This document shows, piece by piece, positions 31,571-44,243 of a stretch of 64,000 bases of DNA. The position numbers and the translations under genes were made by a program. The notes beneath the pieces are model-generated. The model was not told the DNA's origin. It did not search any database and saw nothing but the letters and a program-made list of their open reading frames with translations. Source of the stretch: Palaemon carinicauda. Taxonomy: Eukaryota; Arthropoda; Malacostraca; Decapoda; Palaemonidae. The DNA is taken from the NCBI RefSeq assembly GCF_036898095.1, contig NC_090735.1, forward strand, positions 8,144,661 through 8,208,660, in the 5' to 3' direction. Numbering within the stretch: position 1 is the stretch's first letter; every line of letters starts with the position of its first letter.

Positions 31571-32294
31571 TATTATATAAATCAAAAGAAGTATTCTAAT
31601 TTGCTTTCTTACTTGGAAAACATAATTGTAAAAGGGGAATACATAATTTTATATAAAAGGAAAGGAAAATTAATTATTTTGCACGGTTTCCCCTTAGCAA
31701 TATACAAGAAATTTACATATGACAAATTTTGAAAATAATTTTTATTTTTCATACTATAAAACCATGAGTTCTTTACATATAGAGGATGGAGTAACAATGG
31801 CGGCTGAAATATGGCAGTTAAAACTTTTAATGAGGTGTAGGCCTAAATAACCGACCAGTAGTGGGGATGGAACCGCCAACCAACCCTCTCTCCCCGTAGC
31901 TCACTATTATTATTATTATTATTATTATTATTACTAGCCAAGCTAGTTGGAAAAGCAAGATGCTATAAGCCCAAGGCCTCCAATTGGGAAAAATAGCCCA
32001 GTGAGGAAAGGAAATAAGGAAATAGATAAATGATGAGAATAAATTAACAATATATCATTCTTAAAACAGTAACAGCGTCAAAACAGATATGTCCTTTATA
32101 AACTATTAACAATGTAAAAAAAATGTCATATATATACTATAAAAAGAATCATGTCAGCCTGGTCAACATAAAAACATTTGCTGCAACTTTGAACTTTTGA
32201 AGTTCTACTGATTCAACTACCCAATTAGGAAGATCATTCCACAACTTGGTAACAGCTGGAATAAAACTTCTAGAATACTGTGTAGTATTGAACC

Positions 32295-32672
32295 TCATGA
32301 AGGAGAAGGCCTGGCTACTAGAATTAACTGCCTGCCTATATTTCGAACAGGAAAGATTTGTCCAAGGAGATCTGAATGTAAAGGATAGTCAGAGTTATGA
32401 AAAATCTTATGCAACATGCATAATGAACTAATTGAACGACGGTGCCAAAGATTAATATCTAGATCAGGAATAAGAAATTTAATAGACAGTAAGTTTCTGT
32501 CCAACAAATTAAGATGAAAATCAGCAGCTGAACACCAGACAGGAGAACAATACTCAAAACAAAGTAGAATGGAAGAACTAAAGCATTTCTTCAGAATAGA
32601 TTGATCACCGAAAATCTTGTAAGACTTTCTCAATAAGCCAATTTTTGTGCAATTGAAGAAGACACAGACCAA
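32295..32672 (-). pseudogene. LINE RT C-terminal region
   Basis: An open stretch containing FEYCSPVWCSAADFHLNLLD and WHRRSISSLCMLHKI. These are blocks typical of the region following the RT domain in jockey/CR1-type ORF2 proteins (YCSPVW... and ...L.KI). It lies after the RT relic in the right order and on the right strand. Confidence 0.65.
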
Positions 32673-32713
32673 ATGTGTTTCTCAAAAGTAAATTTGTTGT
32701 TGAGAATCACACT

Positions 32714-33535
32714 TTAAATTTTAAAAGTGTCATACAAATTTAAAGAAACATTATCAATACTGAGATCCGGATGTTGAGGAGCCACCGTCCTTGACCTACT
32801 TACAATCATACTTTGAGTTTTGTTAGGCTTCAACTTCATACCACATAATTTGCACCATGCACTAATTTTAGCTAAATCTCTATTGAGGGATTCACCAACC
32901 CCAGATATACTGTACATACAGGGGATGGAATTGATGCAAAGAGAGTAGCATCATCTGCATATGCAACAAGCTTGTTTTCTAGGCCAAACCACATGTCATG
33001 TGTATATAGTATGAAAAGTAATGGGCCAAGAACACTACCCTGTGGAACACTGGATATCACATTCCTATACTCGCTATGGTGCCCATCAACCACAACTCTT
33101 TGAGATATATTACTTAAAAAATCAATAATAATGCTAAGAAACGACCCACCTACTCCCAACTATTTGAGTTTGAAAACAAGGGCCTCATGATTAACACGGT
33201 CAAAAGCAGCACTAAAATTAAAACCAATCACACGAACTTCTTGACCACAATCAAAAGGATTTCTTTACAGCATTGGAGATTGTAGGAAGGGCATCACATG
33301 CTCCAAGGCCTTTACGAAAACCAAATTGCAAACTAGGGAGTAGATGATAACCTTCAGCAAACCTATTAAGACGTTTTGCTAGAAGACGTTCAAAAACTTT
33401 AGAGTATGTGGGAGTTATGGAAATTGGGCGGTAATCAGTGGGACTTGAGCTACCACAAACACATTTACATAGAGGAGTAACATTACCAATTCTCCAACAA
33501 GTGCTAAAAGCTCCTATTCTTGCTAACTTGTGCAA
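32714..33535 (-). pseudogene. LINE reverse transcriptase, broken
   Basis: Split over frames. The first piece (33251-33535) has WRIGNVTPL, DYRPISITP and SLQFGFRKG (RT blocks 1-3). The second (32872-33159) has SSVPQGSVLGPLLF and the catalytic VAYADDATLF. The third (32714-32917) has CKLCGMKLKPNKTQ, matching the GLxxNxxKT block. RT would prime cDNA on nicked target DNA. At least two frameshifts separate the pieces, so it is inactive. Confidence 0.8.
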
Positions 33536-34181
33536 AATAACAGATAACTTTGGAGCTAAGAAATCTACTCTCTTTATAAAAAAAACAAAGGAAAAATACC
33601 ATTTGGGTCTACACCTCCATAAGCATCAAGGTCCATCAACAGAGCTTTAATCTCACAAGATCGAAAAGCTAAACTAGTTAGTTTAGCCTCAGGAAAACAG
33701 GAAAGAGGAAGTTCAAGTTTTTCATTACTCTGTCTACTGTCAAAAATATCAGCCAAAAGGGTTGCCTTTTCCTTTGGACAGTGAGTGACTGGGCCATCTG
33801 GTTTCAGTAAAGGAGGAACTGTTGCATCTACACCAAAGAGTGCAGATTTAAGGGTAGACCACCATTTATGTTCCTGAGTTGTACCAGAAAGGGTTTCTTT
33901 TATGGTTAAATTGTACTCCTTTTCAGTTGAGGCATAAACTCTCTGAGCAAAAGCTCGAAGCTGAGTAAATTTTTTTCAGGTCAAATCTGATCTGTTACCC
34001 TTCCAAAGATGATAAGCCTCCTGCTTCTCCAAATAAGCACGTATACAATCATCATTGAACCACGGTTTGTCCTTCACTCAGTACCATAGCACACGAGAAG
34101 GGATACCCCTATCAATTATGTTGACTAGATTCTCATTCAAAGGGACAACAGAATCTACACTACTATATAATTGTGACAAAT

Positions 34182-34775
34182 TCAAGCAAAAAAGATCATG
34201 CCAATTCCATTCCAGTCTGCTTGGGATTTCATATAAATTTTACAAGAGTATGATATATCAGGGACAGGCTGCTCAGTCTTCACTACTAATGAAATCAAGG
34301 CATGATCAGATGTTCCGACTGGAGAACCAACCTTTCTAGTTGTAACGCCAGGGGAGTCTCTGTATACGAGGTCCAAGCAATTACCAGACCTGTGAGTAGC
34401 TTCATTTATGATTTGCTCACAGCCTGATTCAGAGGCAAAATCTAAAGCTCTTAAGCCATGGTGATCGGTAAGAGAGACAGAACTTAACCACTCCCTATGG
34501 TGAGCATTAAAATCACCAACAAAGACAAAAGAAGCCTTTCTATCATCTTCTTGTATCTTAGCCATAATGGTAAGAAGACAATCAAAGATAGAATCATCCA
34601 TGTCTGGATTTCGGTAGGTCGAACACAAATAAAAGTTGTTATGCCTGCCACAAACTTTTATTACCTGAATCTCATGACATCCACATTGATAGCAGGACTT
34701 ATGAGAAGCAGGGTACTCGGTCCTAATATACACCGCCATTCCCCTGGCCCTAGGAATGGCATCATGTTTCAACAT
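34182..34775 (-). pseudogene. LINE endonuclease domain, partial
   Basis: A 197-codon open stretch with RGMAVYIR, LCSTYRNP, FVFVGDFNAHHREW and GTSDHALISLVV. GDFNAHH and the SDH are the signature of the apurinic/apyrimidinic-like endonuclease of non-LTR elements (catalytic D, N, then D/H). It would nick the target. The N-terminal third is not in this frame, and the downstream linker is frameshifted. Confidence 0.8.
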
Positions 34776-35345
34776 TATTGGCTTCTTAAAACCAGATATA
34801 AGGAGCTTAGATTAGTGCCTCATATTAGAAACAAAAATTTCTGAGCACAAAAGAATATCATACTGTCTGGATGCAACTGTAAGGTTCTGGATATTTGTAT
34901 GAAGACCACGAATATTGCAATACAGAAGACGACATTGACGAAATCTAGGACGTACTGGTCCCGGATTTCACTCAATGTCTCCAGACACCATACGAATTAA
35001 AAGAAATAAAAAACAGACATCATACTTAAAAACTAGATTAACAAGAATTATAACAAAAACAATATGTACAGAATTATAAATAAAGTGACTGATGATACCC
35101 ATAGACTATAGTAAAAAGTCGGAAAAACTGGTCAACATGGAGGAGCCGATACACCAAACAAGGCTAAATACCCTCCAGGATAGCCACTTCACTTCAACTG
35201 AAGGGAGGACAGTAAGGATGGTTTTGAGAAGAAAAAAAAATCAGAAAAAAGGAAAATACAACCTCTTGATAAACCACCAGGCATCCATGGCCCTTCTATT
35301 AAGCCTCCCAACACACCATTTCAAAAAAACAAGAGGAAGAAAATA

Positions 35346-35689
35346 AAATAATAATAAGATAGAATAGTGTGCCCGAGTGTACCCTCAAGCAAGAGAACTC
35401 TAACCCAAGACAGTGGAAGACCATGGTACAGAGGCTATGGCACTACCCAAGACTAGAGAACAATGGTTTAATCTTGGAGTGTCCTCCTAGAAGAGCTGCT
35501 TACCATAGCTAAAGAGTCTCTTCAACCCTTGCTAAGAGGAAAGTACACTAAACAAATTGCAGTACAGTAATTAACCCCTTGGGTGAAGAAGTGTTAAGTA
35601 TCTTATTGTTTTCAGGTGTGAGGAAAGACGAGAATATGTAAAGAATATGCCTACAACCTCAATTAGATTGCAGCCTGGACTTTAAGTCG
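35346..35689 (-). repeat. LINE-associated segment shared with 40430-40690
   Basis: The block CAAGCAAGAGAACTCTAA through GACAGTGGAAGACCATGG, GAACAATGGTTT, CTTACCATAGCTAAAGAG and CCTTGGGTGAAG recurs, with minor changes, at 40430-40680. In the second place it is fused almost directly to the LINE 3' segment. It is probably part of the same LINE family (5' end or a deletion derivative). Confidence 0.7.
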
Positions 35690-35724
35690 AGGGTTGGTGA
35701 TGGTGGACATGTTTGAGTAAAGAA

Positions 35725-35790
35725 TTCAGATTTGTATGGCTAGGAAAAATACAAATTATTTTCAAAATTTGTCATTTGTCCGTACAACCA
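35725..35790. repeat. DIRS D terminus / internal complementary-like sequence
   Basis: TTTGTATGGCTAGGAAAAATAC, AAATTATTTTC and AATTTGTCATTTGTCCGTACAA closely follow the internal complementary region of B (52338-52405). Only one such block is found, so the outer right end of D may be lost. Confidence 0.6.
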
Positions 35791-36339
35791 TAAAAATCTT
35801 TCGTTCTTTAGCTATAGGAGACTCATCCTTAGGATGGAGGCAGTCCCCATCCCCATTAGCTGGAAACTTAGCCTAGGGGGTCTGGTACTTAGTACTTGTG
35901 TTTAAGTTCCAGCCCCTACACCTCATGAGCTATGGGTGAAGACATCCAATCACAGCACGGGCCCCGCAGTCAAAGGTACATGAGCTGGACTTCTCTGAGC
36001 TGTAACAAAAGTGAAGAAATACAAAGATGTTGCAGAAGCTGATTCAGAAGTACTAAGTTTGTTTGGCTTCAACACACTTCTCCTTGTAAGAAGTGTGGGG
36101 AAAAGTCATCAAGTGCTTACACACCCTGAAGCTGAGGCGAATGAGTTTACCTATCTCTACATCAAGTCCTGCTGACAAGGCTTTGAAGCTGAGCCCCCAA
36201 AGAGGGGAAAGGTCAAAGGGAAAGGGAGGCCAATCACTCTTCACCTTCACCCCAGGTTTTCCTGTAACCTTAGCACTTGATCTATAGATACTGGTCCTGT
36301 TAGGGAACCAAGGAAGCCAAACCACCAGCGGACCAGCCA

Positions 36340-37110
36340 CAACAGGACCTAACGTAAGCGAGTCCAAGATCCTGTTGGTTACATCCCGCAGGTAATGAGC
36401 TATAAAAGTAGTTTGTCTCTACCAAAACTCTGCTCTGAGAACCTGCATCACAGAGAAGTTCTTTTTGAAAGCTAATGAGGCTACAAGGCCTCTTACGTCA
36501 AGAGCTTTCATTTGGGATACTGTAGATATGAATGGTCTATTGCTCTGAAGACAACGTCCCTTAGTCAAAATGAGATGGTATTCCTAGAGACCCTTGATCC
36601 TTCTCATGCTTATGAAGAGGTTCTGATGGCGAGGCCTGAACAGCGTGGTATGTTTTAAATAGCTTCTCGGAGCCCTAACAGGACACAGTAGAAGTTGATC
36701 AGGATCCTCGATTACTGAACAAAGATTTGAAAAGGAAAATGAAGAAATTCTGGAATGAAGCTTAGAGAGACCTCCCTTCAACCCCTTGAATAATGGACAT
36801 CAGTTGCCAATCCATGTAGTTCACTTCCTCCTTTGGCTGAGGCAAAGGTGAGAAGGAACACCGTTTTCAAATTGAAGTCTCTGTCAGATGCTCGCTTCAG
36901 AGGTTAGTAAGGTGCCTCTTTTAGGGATCTCAGAACCGTCATGACATACCACGAAGATGGACTGACTTTGACTGGAGGGCAAACAAAATTCATGGTAGAC
37001 TGCAGTCGAGGATTTCTGGATATCCAGACATCTGTTGTGCAGTTTCTCTAGAAAACCATTTCTGAGAGAGGAGATACTGGATAGCCTCCATGCATGAAAA
37101 CTCAAGGATT
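36340..37110 (-). pseudogene. DIRS D tyrosine recombinase relic
   Basis: The frame at 36584-36781 reads VIEDPDQLLLCPVRAPRSYL, where B has VTSDPDHMLLCPVRNLRHYL. Downstream, 36370-36520 gives the counterpart of B's RGIATSLAFKRNFSVTQVLQ block and of the catalytic HYL(Q/R)DVT region; CATCCCGCAGGTAATGAGCT complements a YLRDV-like text. Frames are broken. The recombinase would insert circular cDNA. Confidence 0.6.
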
Positions 37111-37243
37111 CTATGCTGCTGTGGAAAAAAATGTCATGGAGCTGTCACAGAAGATATGGAATTTACGGGAGTTCTCTCGGTATCTCCACCAGGAGATGTA
37201 GAAAATCTGTATACTATTCCCGATGCAGACTAAAGGGAGCTAG

Positions 37244-37378
37244 TAGTGTCACCACGAGGTTTGGGGTCTCCTTTATCCTGTAGAAAAATAGTGTCACCCC
37301 GAAGTTTGTGGTCTCCCTTATACTGTAGAAAAATAGCTACACCACGAGGTTTGGGGTCTCCCTTATCCTGTAGAAAAC
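37244..37378. repeat. 45-bp tandem repeat, three copies, within DIRS D
   Basis: Units at 37244-37288, 37289-37333 and 37334-37378 share GGTCTCC(C/T)TTAT.CTGTAGAAAA. They lie between the recombinase and methyltransferase-like regions. Near-identity indicates a local duplication younger than the element. Confidence 0.9.
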
Positions 37379-38330
37379 CTTTCTTAACAGGTAGAAAGGC
37401 AAAAAGTCATAGGCGTTAAGGATGTCCCAGGGATGCTGGAAAGAGTCCTCGAACACTGCTGCTGGGTTTAGTATTGATGAGCAGTATATTGGGAGCTTTG
37501 CATTCAGTGTGGTTGCTAACAGGTCTCTAGTTGGAGGACCCAACAAAATTATTACTTCCTTCACTATCTGAGGATTCAAAGATTTGATTTATGTTCTCCT
37601 GCTCAACTGATCCGCCACAATATTTTTTCCTGCCTAGAATGAAGCAGACTGACAGAGAGATCGAGTTGTTCACTGTCCACTGCAGGATCTCGACCGTTAG
37701 TTGACATAGCTTGAGGGAGATCGTTCCCCCTAGTTTATAGATGTGTCATTATGGTGGTATCACTCATCAATACCACTGAGTGTCCCTGTAGCAAATGTCA
37801 GAAATTGTTGAAGAGCCAATCATGATGCTTTCAGATCCCCAAAATTTATGTTCTTAGTGATCTATTGCTAACCTGGTTCCTGAAATCAAGTGGTTGTTCA
37901 GATAAGCACCTCAGCCCTCATTCGAGGCATCTGTCAACAACTTGAATCCTGGGGAAGACGAGGTAAGAGGTGAATCCTTCTGGAGGTTGTGCGGCTTAGC
38001 CACAAGAGGTCTTCTTTGGAGTTTAACCACATGAGAATCCGGGATTTTGGATTGTATCAATGTTGTGACCAGGAGGCTTTTAGGTTCCATTGTATGTTTC
38101 ATATGCAAACTTATCCTTCTGGAACCAGTCGTTCTGATGATGACAGATGAACAAGTAGTCTCTGCCACTGAAGTGCTGAATGGAGGAAGCACTGCACAAA
38201 GAGTAGTAGGGCTATTTGTTGAATCCAACACATCATGTCCTCGGAAAGGAACACTTTCCCTTAGAGGGTGATGATTTCCATGCCCAGGTAGACAAGACAT
38301 TAGCAGAGGTAGGATTTCACAAGGCGACAG
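37340..38330 (-). pseudogene. DIRS D RT-connection / RNase H / methyltransferase-like relic
   Basis: Near 37911-37960 the frame reads FKLLTDASNEG, the RNase H first-Asp block (B: LTLFSDASKEGWG). At 37400-37570 MNPQIVKEVIILLGPPTRDL followed by LNAKLPIYCSSIL mirrors B's methyltransferase-like block. At 38050-38270 one frame gives LGMEIITL and SSSERLVPEG, matching B's LGMLLDTNLHKAF and LASLAHLVPNG. Stops interrupt all blocks. Confidence 0.65.
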
Positions 38331-38850
38331 GCTCTACAGAACCTAGAGGCTCCAAAACGGAAGTCCTACTAGAAGGAGCAGAAAAACCAGGGGCGACCAG
38401 ATAAACAGTTCTCCGGGGGAAGGGGGGAGAAGCTCTGAGGTGTCAACTGCAATGGGAATCTGCTGAGGAGAAGTCAAAGGAGAGATGGACTGCACACGAT
38501 GTTTCCCCTACACAAAAAAATGAAGGTTGTCCTCTGAAGGCAAACCAGGAATGCCCAAGAATGGCCACAGCAAGCAAGGGTCTTCCAACCTTTGAAAATT
38601 AAAAGCTGAAGGGAAGTCTGCCAACCAGGGAGGTATTGCTGAGCCACTAGGGGAACAACAGTTTCCCTGACCCCGGGATTGCCCAAACATTAATCAGCAA
38701 CCACTCTTACCTGAACGCCCTTTGGAGTACGCCAGGAGAGAGTCAGAAGGGAGTGTTCTAAGGGAAGATTAAACAGCCGAGACTTTTTAGGTTTCGAGGA
38801 AGACGGCTGAAATCCAATTGAGGTTAAAGTGAGCTATGGGGTTGGGTATT

Positions 38851-40336
38851 GCCTCCCCACTATTGACCAGGTAATTACCGGCCAGTTATCTAAACCTTGT
38901 TAAAAGTTTGAAGTGCCGTATTCCAGACGTCGCTGTTACTCCGTCTCCTATAGGTAAAGAACGGATGGTTTGTATATGTGTGGGAACAAATTATGCTCTT
39001 AATATTTCCTTAGTTAAGAAATAAAAGAAGATGAAGTAAATCTCTCGCCAATTTTATGATCGTTTGGTAGATGGCATAGGAAGGAAATCTTTAGGTGCTA
39101 CATGTGAACAACATACCTTGAATTCCAATGATAGGAAAATGCTCTTTTAGATATCTCTCCACCCTACCCCAAAAATAAAGCAAAATTATTAGGAATATGT
39201 ATAAACCTTAAATCCATCAGTTACCAAGATTTTGTCAATTTGATCCTAATTAACAGAGCAATGCTACTTATCTCTGAAGCCTAAAGATTGAAAAGAAAAC
39301 TAGAACTCTTGAAAACAAGAGTGATAGAAAAAACTAAACCAGGAATTAATACTTGAATAAAAACAAGAAAACTATAAGCGAAGTGAAATAATCAATCTAA
39401 TGAGTGGACAAAATAGCTCCTTCAACCAAGGTTTGTAGTGGATAACTCCATACTCAAAGGATTGCTCTGAATAATTGTACAGGCAATATAGGGATCCAAA
39501 TAACTTATAGATCGCTTCATTATCCAATGAGTGCACATGGCAACCCCATAGGAGGGTTCTAAATATCACTAAAGATGAAATTGTCGAGGATAATTTCAAA
39601 GAACAAGAAGGGTCATGAATAACCGAATGGACAAAGGAATAAGGCCCAGATAACTCCACAGACAAAGTAGTGTCCTGAGTGAACAAGTGTGTGCTACAAA
39701 AAACATTCTGCAAACTAGGGAATATTCAAAACTGGTAAGTCAAATAAGTTCCCTAGATAGCTTACTAAATGAAGAAAATCGTCGAATAACTATAGATAGA
39801 GGATTCCAAGATTACAGCATAGACTTCTGAGTATCCCAAATAACCTAAAAAAAATATCGAGCCTGAATTTCCCCACAATGCATGACTAAGGAGTTTCTCA
39901 AATAACTCTGTAGGCCAAGGAGTGCTACGTAAGAAGTTATAAAAAAAGGGAACTAAGGAGTATAATCCAGAAAGCTTGGTTAATCAATTTACAAAACAAG
40001 GGGAACTCTGCAAGAGATTTTCAAACAGAAACTATCCCCAAAAGGCTTGAATATTAAAGAAAGTCCTTTGTACCCCAACGTTATAGAAATTATCATCAAA
40101 ACAGAATTATCTGAAAAATATTTGCAAATAAGAATCGCCCATAAACAAGTCTGTTGAGCAAGGAATGCTCCAAGTAACTCAACAGGCCTGAGAAAAAAAA
40201 AACACAAAGGATATCAAAATTTACTGAAAGGAGATATTTTAAACTAGGCCGTATCACTTCCTCACAAAAAGATGTCAAGGAAAACTGGCTCTTACAAAAC
40301 TGTCAGCTGGAGTGGCAGGTTTTATGTCTGCAGCCC
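38851..40336. repeat. Unassigned; contains degenerate ~31-33-bp repeats (39400-40190)
   Basis: The words ATAACTC(C)ACAG.CxAAGGAGTG(CTCC) recur imperfectly, for example near 39441, 39651, 39903 and 40165. Position (upstream of DIRS D on the minus strand) and style suggest a decayed Gag repeat domain, but I see no Gag motif to confirm it. No gene otherwise. Confidence 0.35.
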
Positions 40337-40339
40337 TAG

Positions 40340-40900
40340 TTGGAACTGAAGGATGCTATAAGCCCAAGGGCTCCAGCAGGAAAAATAGTCCAGTGAGGAG
40401 AGTGAATAAGGAAACAGATAGAATGACCCTCATCAAGCAAGAGAACTCTAATACAAGACAGTGGAAGACCATGGTACATATGCTATGATACGACCCAAGA
40501 CCAGAGAACAATGGTTTGATTTTGGAGTGTCCTTCTCCTAGAAGAGATGCTTACCATAGCTAAAGAGTTTCTTCTACCCTTACCAAGTGGAAAATAGCCA
40601 CTGAACAATTGCAGTGTAGTAGTTCACTCCTGATTAAAAAAAAAATGTGTTATCTTAGTGTTGTCAGGGGAATGAGGAAAGAGGAGAAAATGTGAACAGT
40701 AGGCCTGACTATTAGGTGTATGTGTAGGCAAAGGAAAAATGTGAAAATGTGAACAGTAGGCCAGACTATTAGGTGTATGTGTAGGCAACGGAAAAATGTG
40801 CCGTAACAAAGAGGGATGCAATGTAGTACTATCTGGCCAGTCAAAGGACCCAATAACACTCTAGTAGTTATATCTCAACAGGTGGCTGGTGCCTTAGCCA
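40340..40900 (-). mobile_element. Internally deleted relative of the jockey-like LINE
   Basis: The segment 40352-40430 matches the LINE 3' portion at 31955-32020 (GATGCTATAAGCCCAAGG, AAAAATAG.CCAGTGAGGA). Then, at the word AGATAGAAT, it jumps to sequence matching 35360-35640. About 3.3 kb of coding sequence is thus absent. A 56-bp direct duplication (GTGAACAGTAGGCC..ACTATTAGGTG) lies at 40687-40742 and 40743-40799. A non-autonomous deletion derivative is the simplest reading. Confidence 0.7.
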
Positions 40901-41984
40901 ACATGTAACCTACAATATGATGTATTCTAATTAAAGACAAAGCTTAATGACCTACAAATATTTACGGAATAGGAAGACCTAATGGAAAGTAAGGATTGAA
41001 ACCAAACCTTATAAAACACAGGGTAAAACCTGGAATTTTCAAGTACCTTTTTAATCTATCAGCCTTAGTCCAAAGGTGCCACTAAGAGAACGGTATCATT
41101 GAAATGGAATAAACAATAGAAATCACCGTATGAAAAAGATCTTCACCCAACTGGACCTTAACTGATTTAGAAAATGGTCATCGGTTGAACTTGCGGTCAC
41201 AGAATTGGATCTGAACTTGTGGTAACACAGTTTTAAAACCAGAATGAAGATTTTCTATATCATTTCCGTAAAAAGAAGAAAAAAATGACAAAGATTCCAC
41301 AATGAATGTTAGTAAAAAAAATAGCTATTTAATATTAGCACCAAAAGATTTAGCTAAATATGTTTTCTAATTTATAATAGTACTATGATCAAGAGTTTGT
41401 ATCACTTCAAATACTATATAAAAATTATAGCTATCAATTATCTGGAAGTACAAATTCAGATTTAATAAAAACGTTATCTCAAAAGTGCTTAGAAGAATGA
41501 TAAATGTACAAGCATTGTGATCTAATCAAATTAGAAGTGGGCCACAAGTGGAAATCATATAACCTTGTTCTTTAGTCCTGATAAAACTAAGATATTACCA
41601 ACATTCTTATACCTCGTATAAATCCGAAATACTATAAGTGAAACTTTCAATTGATGACTACACTATTGAGAGTGACACTTAATACTGATGCTAGTTTCTA
41701 GTAAATTTAGTATGACACAAGATAGCAAAAGACTGAGATGGTGATCAAAGTTATTGAAGTGGTGATTCAGTGATAGTTCAAGTTGCAAATAAAGTATAAC
41801 TTAACTTTACGCAGCTTTGTTCTTTGTTGAAATTTTCAAATAAAATAAAGACTGACAATAGCATTCACGATAGTTAAGACTTACTTAGCATAATATTAAA
41901 TGAAAACCGTATATCATACAGCAATAGATTTTAGAATTTATAAAAAATATTAGCTTTGCAGTTACATTCTAATGGCTAATTTTA
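40901..41984. other. Unassigned AT-rich region
   Basis: Nothing recognised. Confidence 0.4.
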
Positions 41985-42172
41985 ACAGAAAATGGAGGTA
42001 CAGGGAACGAGAAGGAGACCAAAGCGAAGGTGGGTGGATTGTATCAAGGATGACCCTCGATCTAAGGGATTAACCGGTGTGAGGTGTGGGACAGAGGTAG
42101 ATGGAGAAAGCTGACCAGAAACATCGACCCCACATAGAAGTGGGAAAAGATGTAGACAAAGAAGAAGAAGCT
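41985..42172 (+). pseudogene. RTE-like LINE 3' end
   Basis: Frames spell RRRPKRRWVDCIKDD, then (after a slip) RGRWRKLTRNIDPT, a stop, and a GAAGAAGAAG tail. A GRPxxRWxDxI block followed by DRxxWR near the C terminus is typical of RTE/L2-like ORF2 proteins. It is 5'-truncated and distinct in sequence from family L. Confidence 0.6.
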
Positions 42173-43360
42173 AACTTTAACATTAACTAGGTAATATCAA
42201 GATACCCAGAGCCTCACTGTAAAGAGATCTATGCAAGATTTTTGAAGATGATCAACTCTTCCACTACTAAAACCATGACAGGTATTTTTCTTTTTTCAGG
42301 ATGTCACTGATCTTCATAGGTATTTTTCTTTTTCATGAAGTCACTGATCTTCATAAGTATTCTTGTGATTAATGGACATCTCCATTATAGCTGACGTCAT
42401 TCATTTGTTCATCTCAAAGCAGGCGACCAATCGTATACTGAAAAAAATATTATATGAATTACTCCTCTAGTAAATTATGAAAAAATAAGACTTTTAATGG
42501 GCAAACTGAAACAAAATAAAATATATAAAAACTGCTATTAGATTAAATTATAAATGAAAAATATGAAACATATAATAAAATAACATAAAACCTGCTTTTA
42601 GATGATATTATAGTAAAAATATAATTTTGCTTTTCATTGTTATTCTTTCAATAGAAATAAGCACACATGTATTTAACAGATTCAGTTTATTAAAAAAATA
42701 TTCTAACATTTGACCTAAATGAATAATTTAGATTTCATATATACAAAACAGATTTGATTCCTGAGTTTGCTAAAAAATAGTTCTTAGATAGAAAATAGCT
42801 TTAACAAATTGGAAAATAAGGCATCTGTTGGTATACACAAAATTGTTTGGATGTTATAAGGAACGTTTCAAGTACTTGAATGAGTAACAATTAGAATATT
42901 AAAAACCTCAAGACTTCTCTACATCAATTAGTTAATCATTATATCCTCCATTATTTTTATTAAATTGACTCATAAATTAATAAAATGTTCAATTTACAAA
43001 AGATCTAAGTTACACCAATGTTAAATTTCAAAATTCATCTGGTTTGTTTATGTTCATTTATAAAAACTTTCAAACTTCAAGATTCCTAATCACTTGCAAG
43101 ATTTTCTCCAAGGTAAATCTCATTTATTCCAATTTCAAATTGTAAGAAGAGAGACATTAAATAAATATACCCCTTACCTAGAACGGTTGTTCACTTCTGC
43201 TATTAAAATCCTCGTCTACAACCCATATAGATGTGTCTTATTTCGTACATAGCCTATAATAGATAGCTGAATGGTTGAAACTTGAAATACGATACCTTTA
43301 TCATATAACTTTTGCAAGATTTTTTTCAGTTAACACACACACGCATACATACACACATAC

Positions 43361-43361
<1 letters not shown>
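42173..43361. other. Unassigned AT-rich region
   Basis: Includes a local direct duplication of AGGTATTTTTCTTTTT.CA..ATGTCACTGATCTTCATA at 42280-42350. No gene. Confidence 0.4.

Positions 43362-43436
<75 letters not shown>
43362..43436. repeat. (AT)n microsatellite
   Basis: About 37 AT dinucleotides; self-complementary. Confidence 0.98.
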
Positions 43437-44060
<624 letters not shown>

Positions 44061-44243
44061 CAGTTTCTTTTAGCGAGGCAGATTTGCACCGACTCGCAGC
44101 AGTGCCCTTTTAGCTCGGAAAAGTTTCCTGATCGCTGATTGGTTGGACAAGATAATTCTAACCAATCAGCGATTAGGAAACTTTTCCGAGCTAAAAGGGC
44201 ACCGTTGCGAGTCGGTGCAAATATGCCTCGCTAAAAGAAATGG
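44061..44243. mobile_element. Palindromic MITE / hairpin element
   Basis: Arms 44064-44144 and 44160-44240 are near-perfect inverted copies (CTTTTAGCGAGGCA, TTTGCACCGACTCGC, GCCCTTTTAGCTCGG, GATTGGTT) around a 15-bp spacer. CTATAG occurs just outside both ends (44054-44059 and 44245-44250) and may be the target duplication. No coding capacity. Arms are far more GC-rich than the flanks. A related end, CGCTAAAAGAAACTG, is at 44648-44662. Confidence 0.8.

Larger units (their letters stand above)
31905..35345 (-). mobile_element. Jockey/CR1-like non-LTR retrotransposon
   Basis: Minus-strand LINE with an apurinic endonuclease relic (34182-34775), RT relic (32714-33535) and RT C-terminal region (32295-32672). 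It ends in an (AAT)n tail on its own strand (plus-strand ATT repeats 31905-31933). Microsatellite-like tails are usual for this group. Upstream, 35090-35340 may be ORF1-derived but no zinc knuckle is evident. The body is broken by stops and indels. The clade is inferred from the EN plus YADD-type RT layout; CR1, jockey and related clades cannot be told apart by eye. Confidence 0.75.
35690..38850 (-). mobile_element. DIRS-type element D, decayed and partial
   Basis: Minus-strand relic with terminus/ICR-like text at 35725-35790, a recombinase relic (36340-37110), methyltransferase-like text (37340-37580) and RNase H/RT-connection text (37911-38330). Order and orientation match element B. Divergence from A and B is high. 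It shares the GGTGATGGTGGA block next to its terminus with copy C, so C and D form their own subfamily. No intact frame; the 5' (Gag) side is not clearly delimited. Confidence 0.7.
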
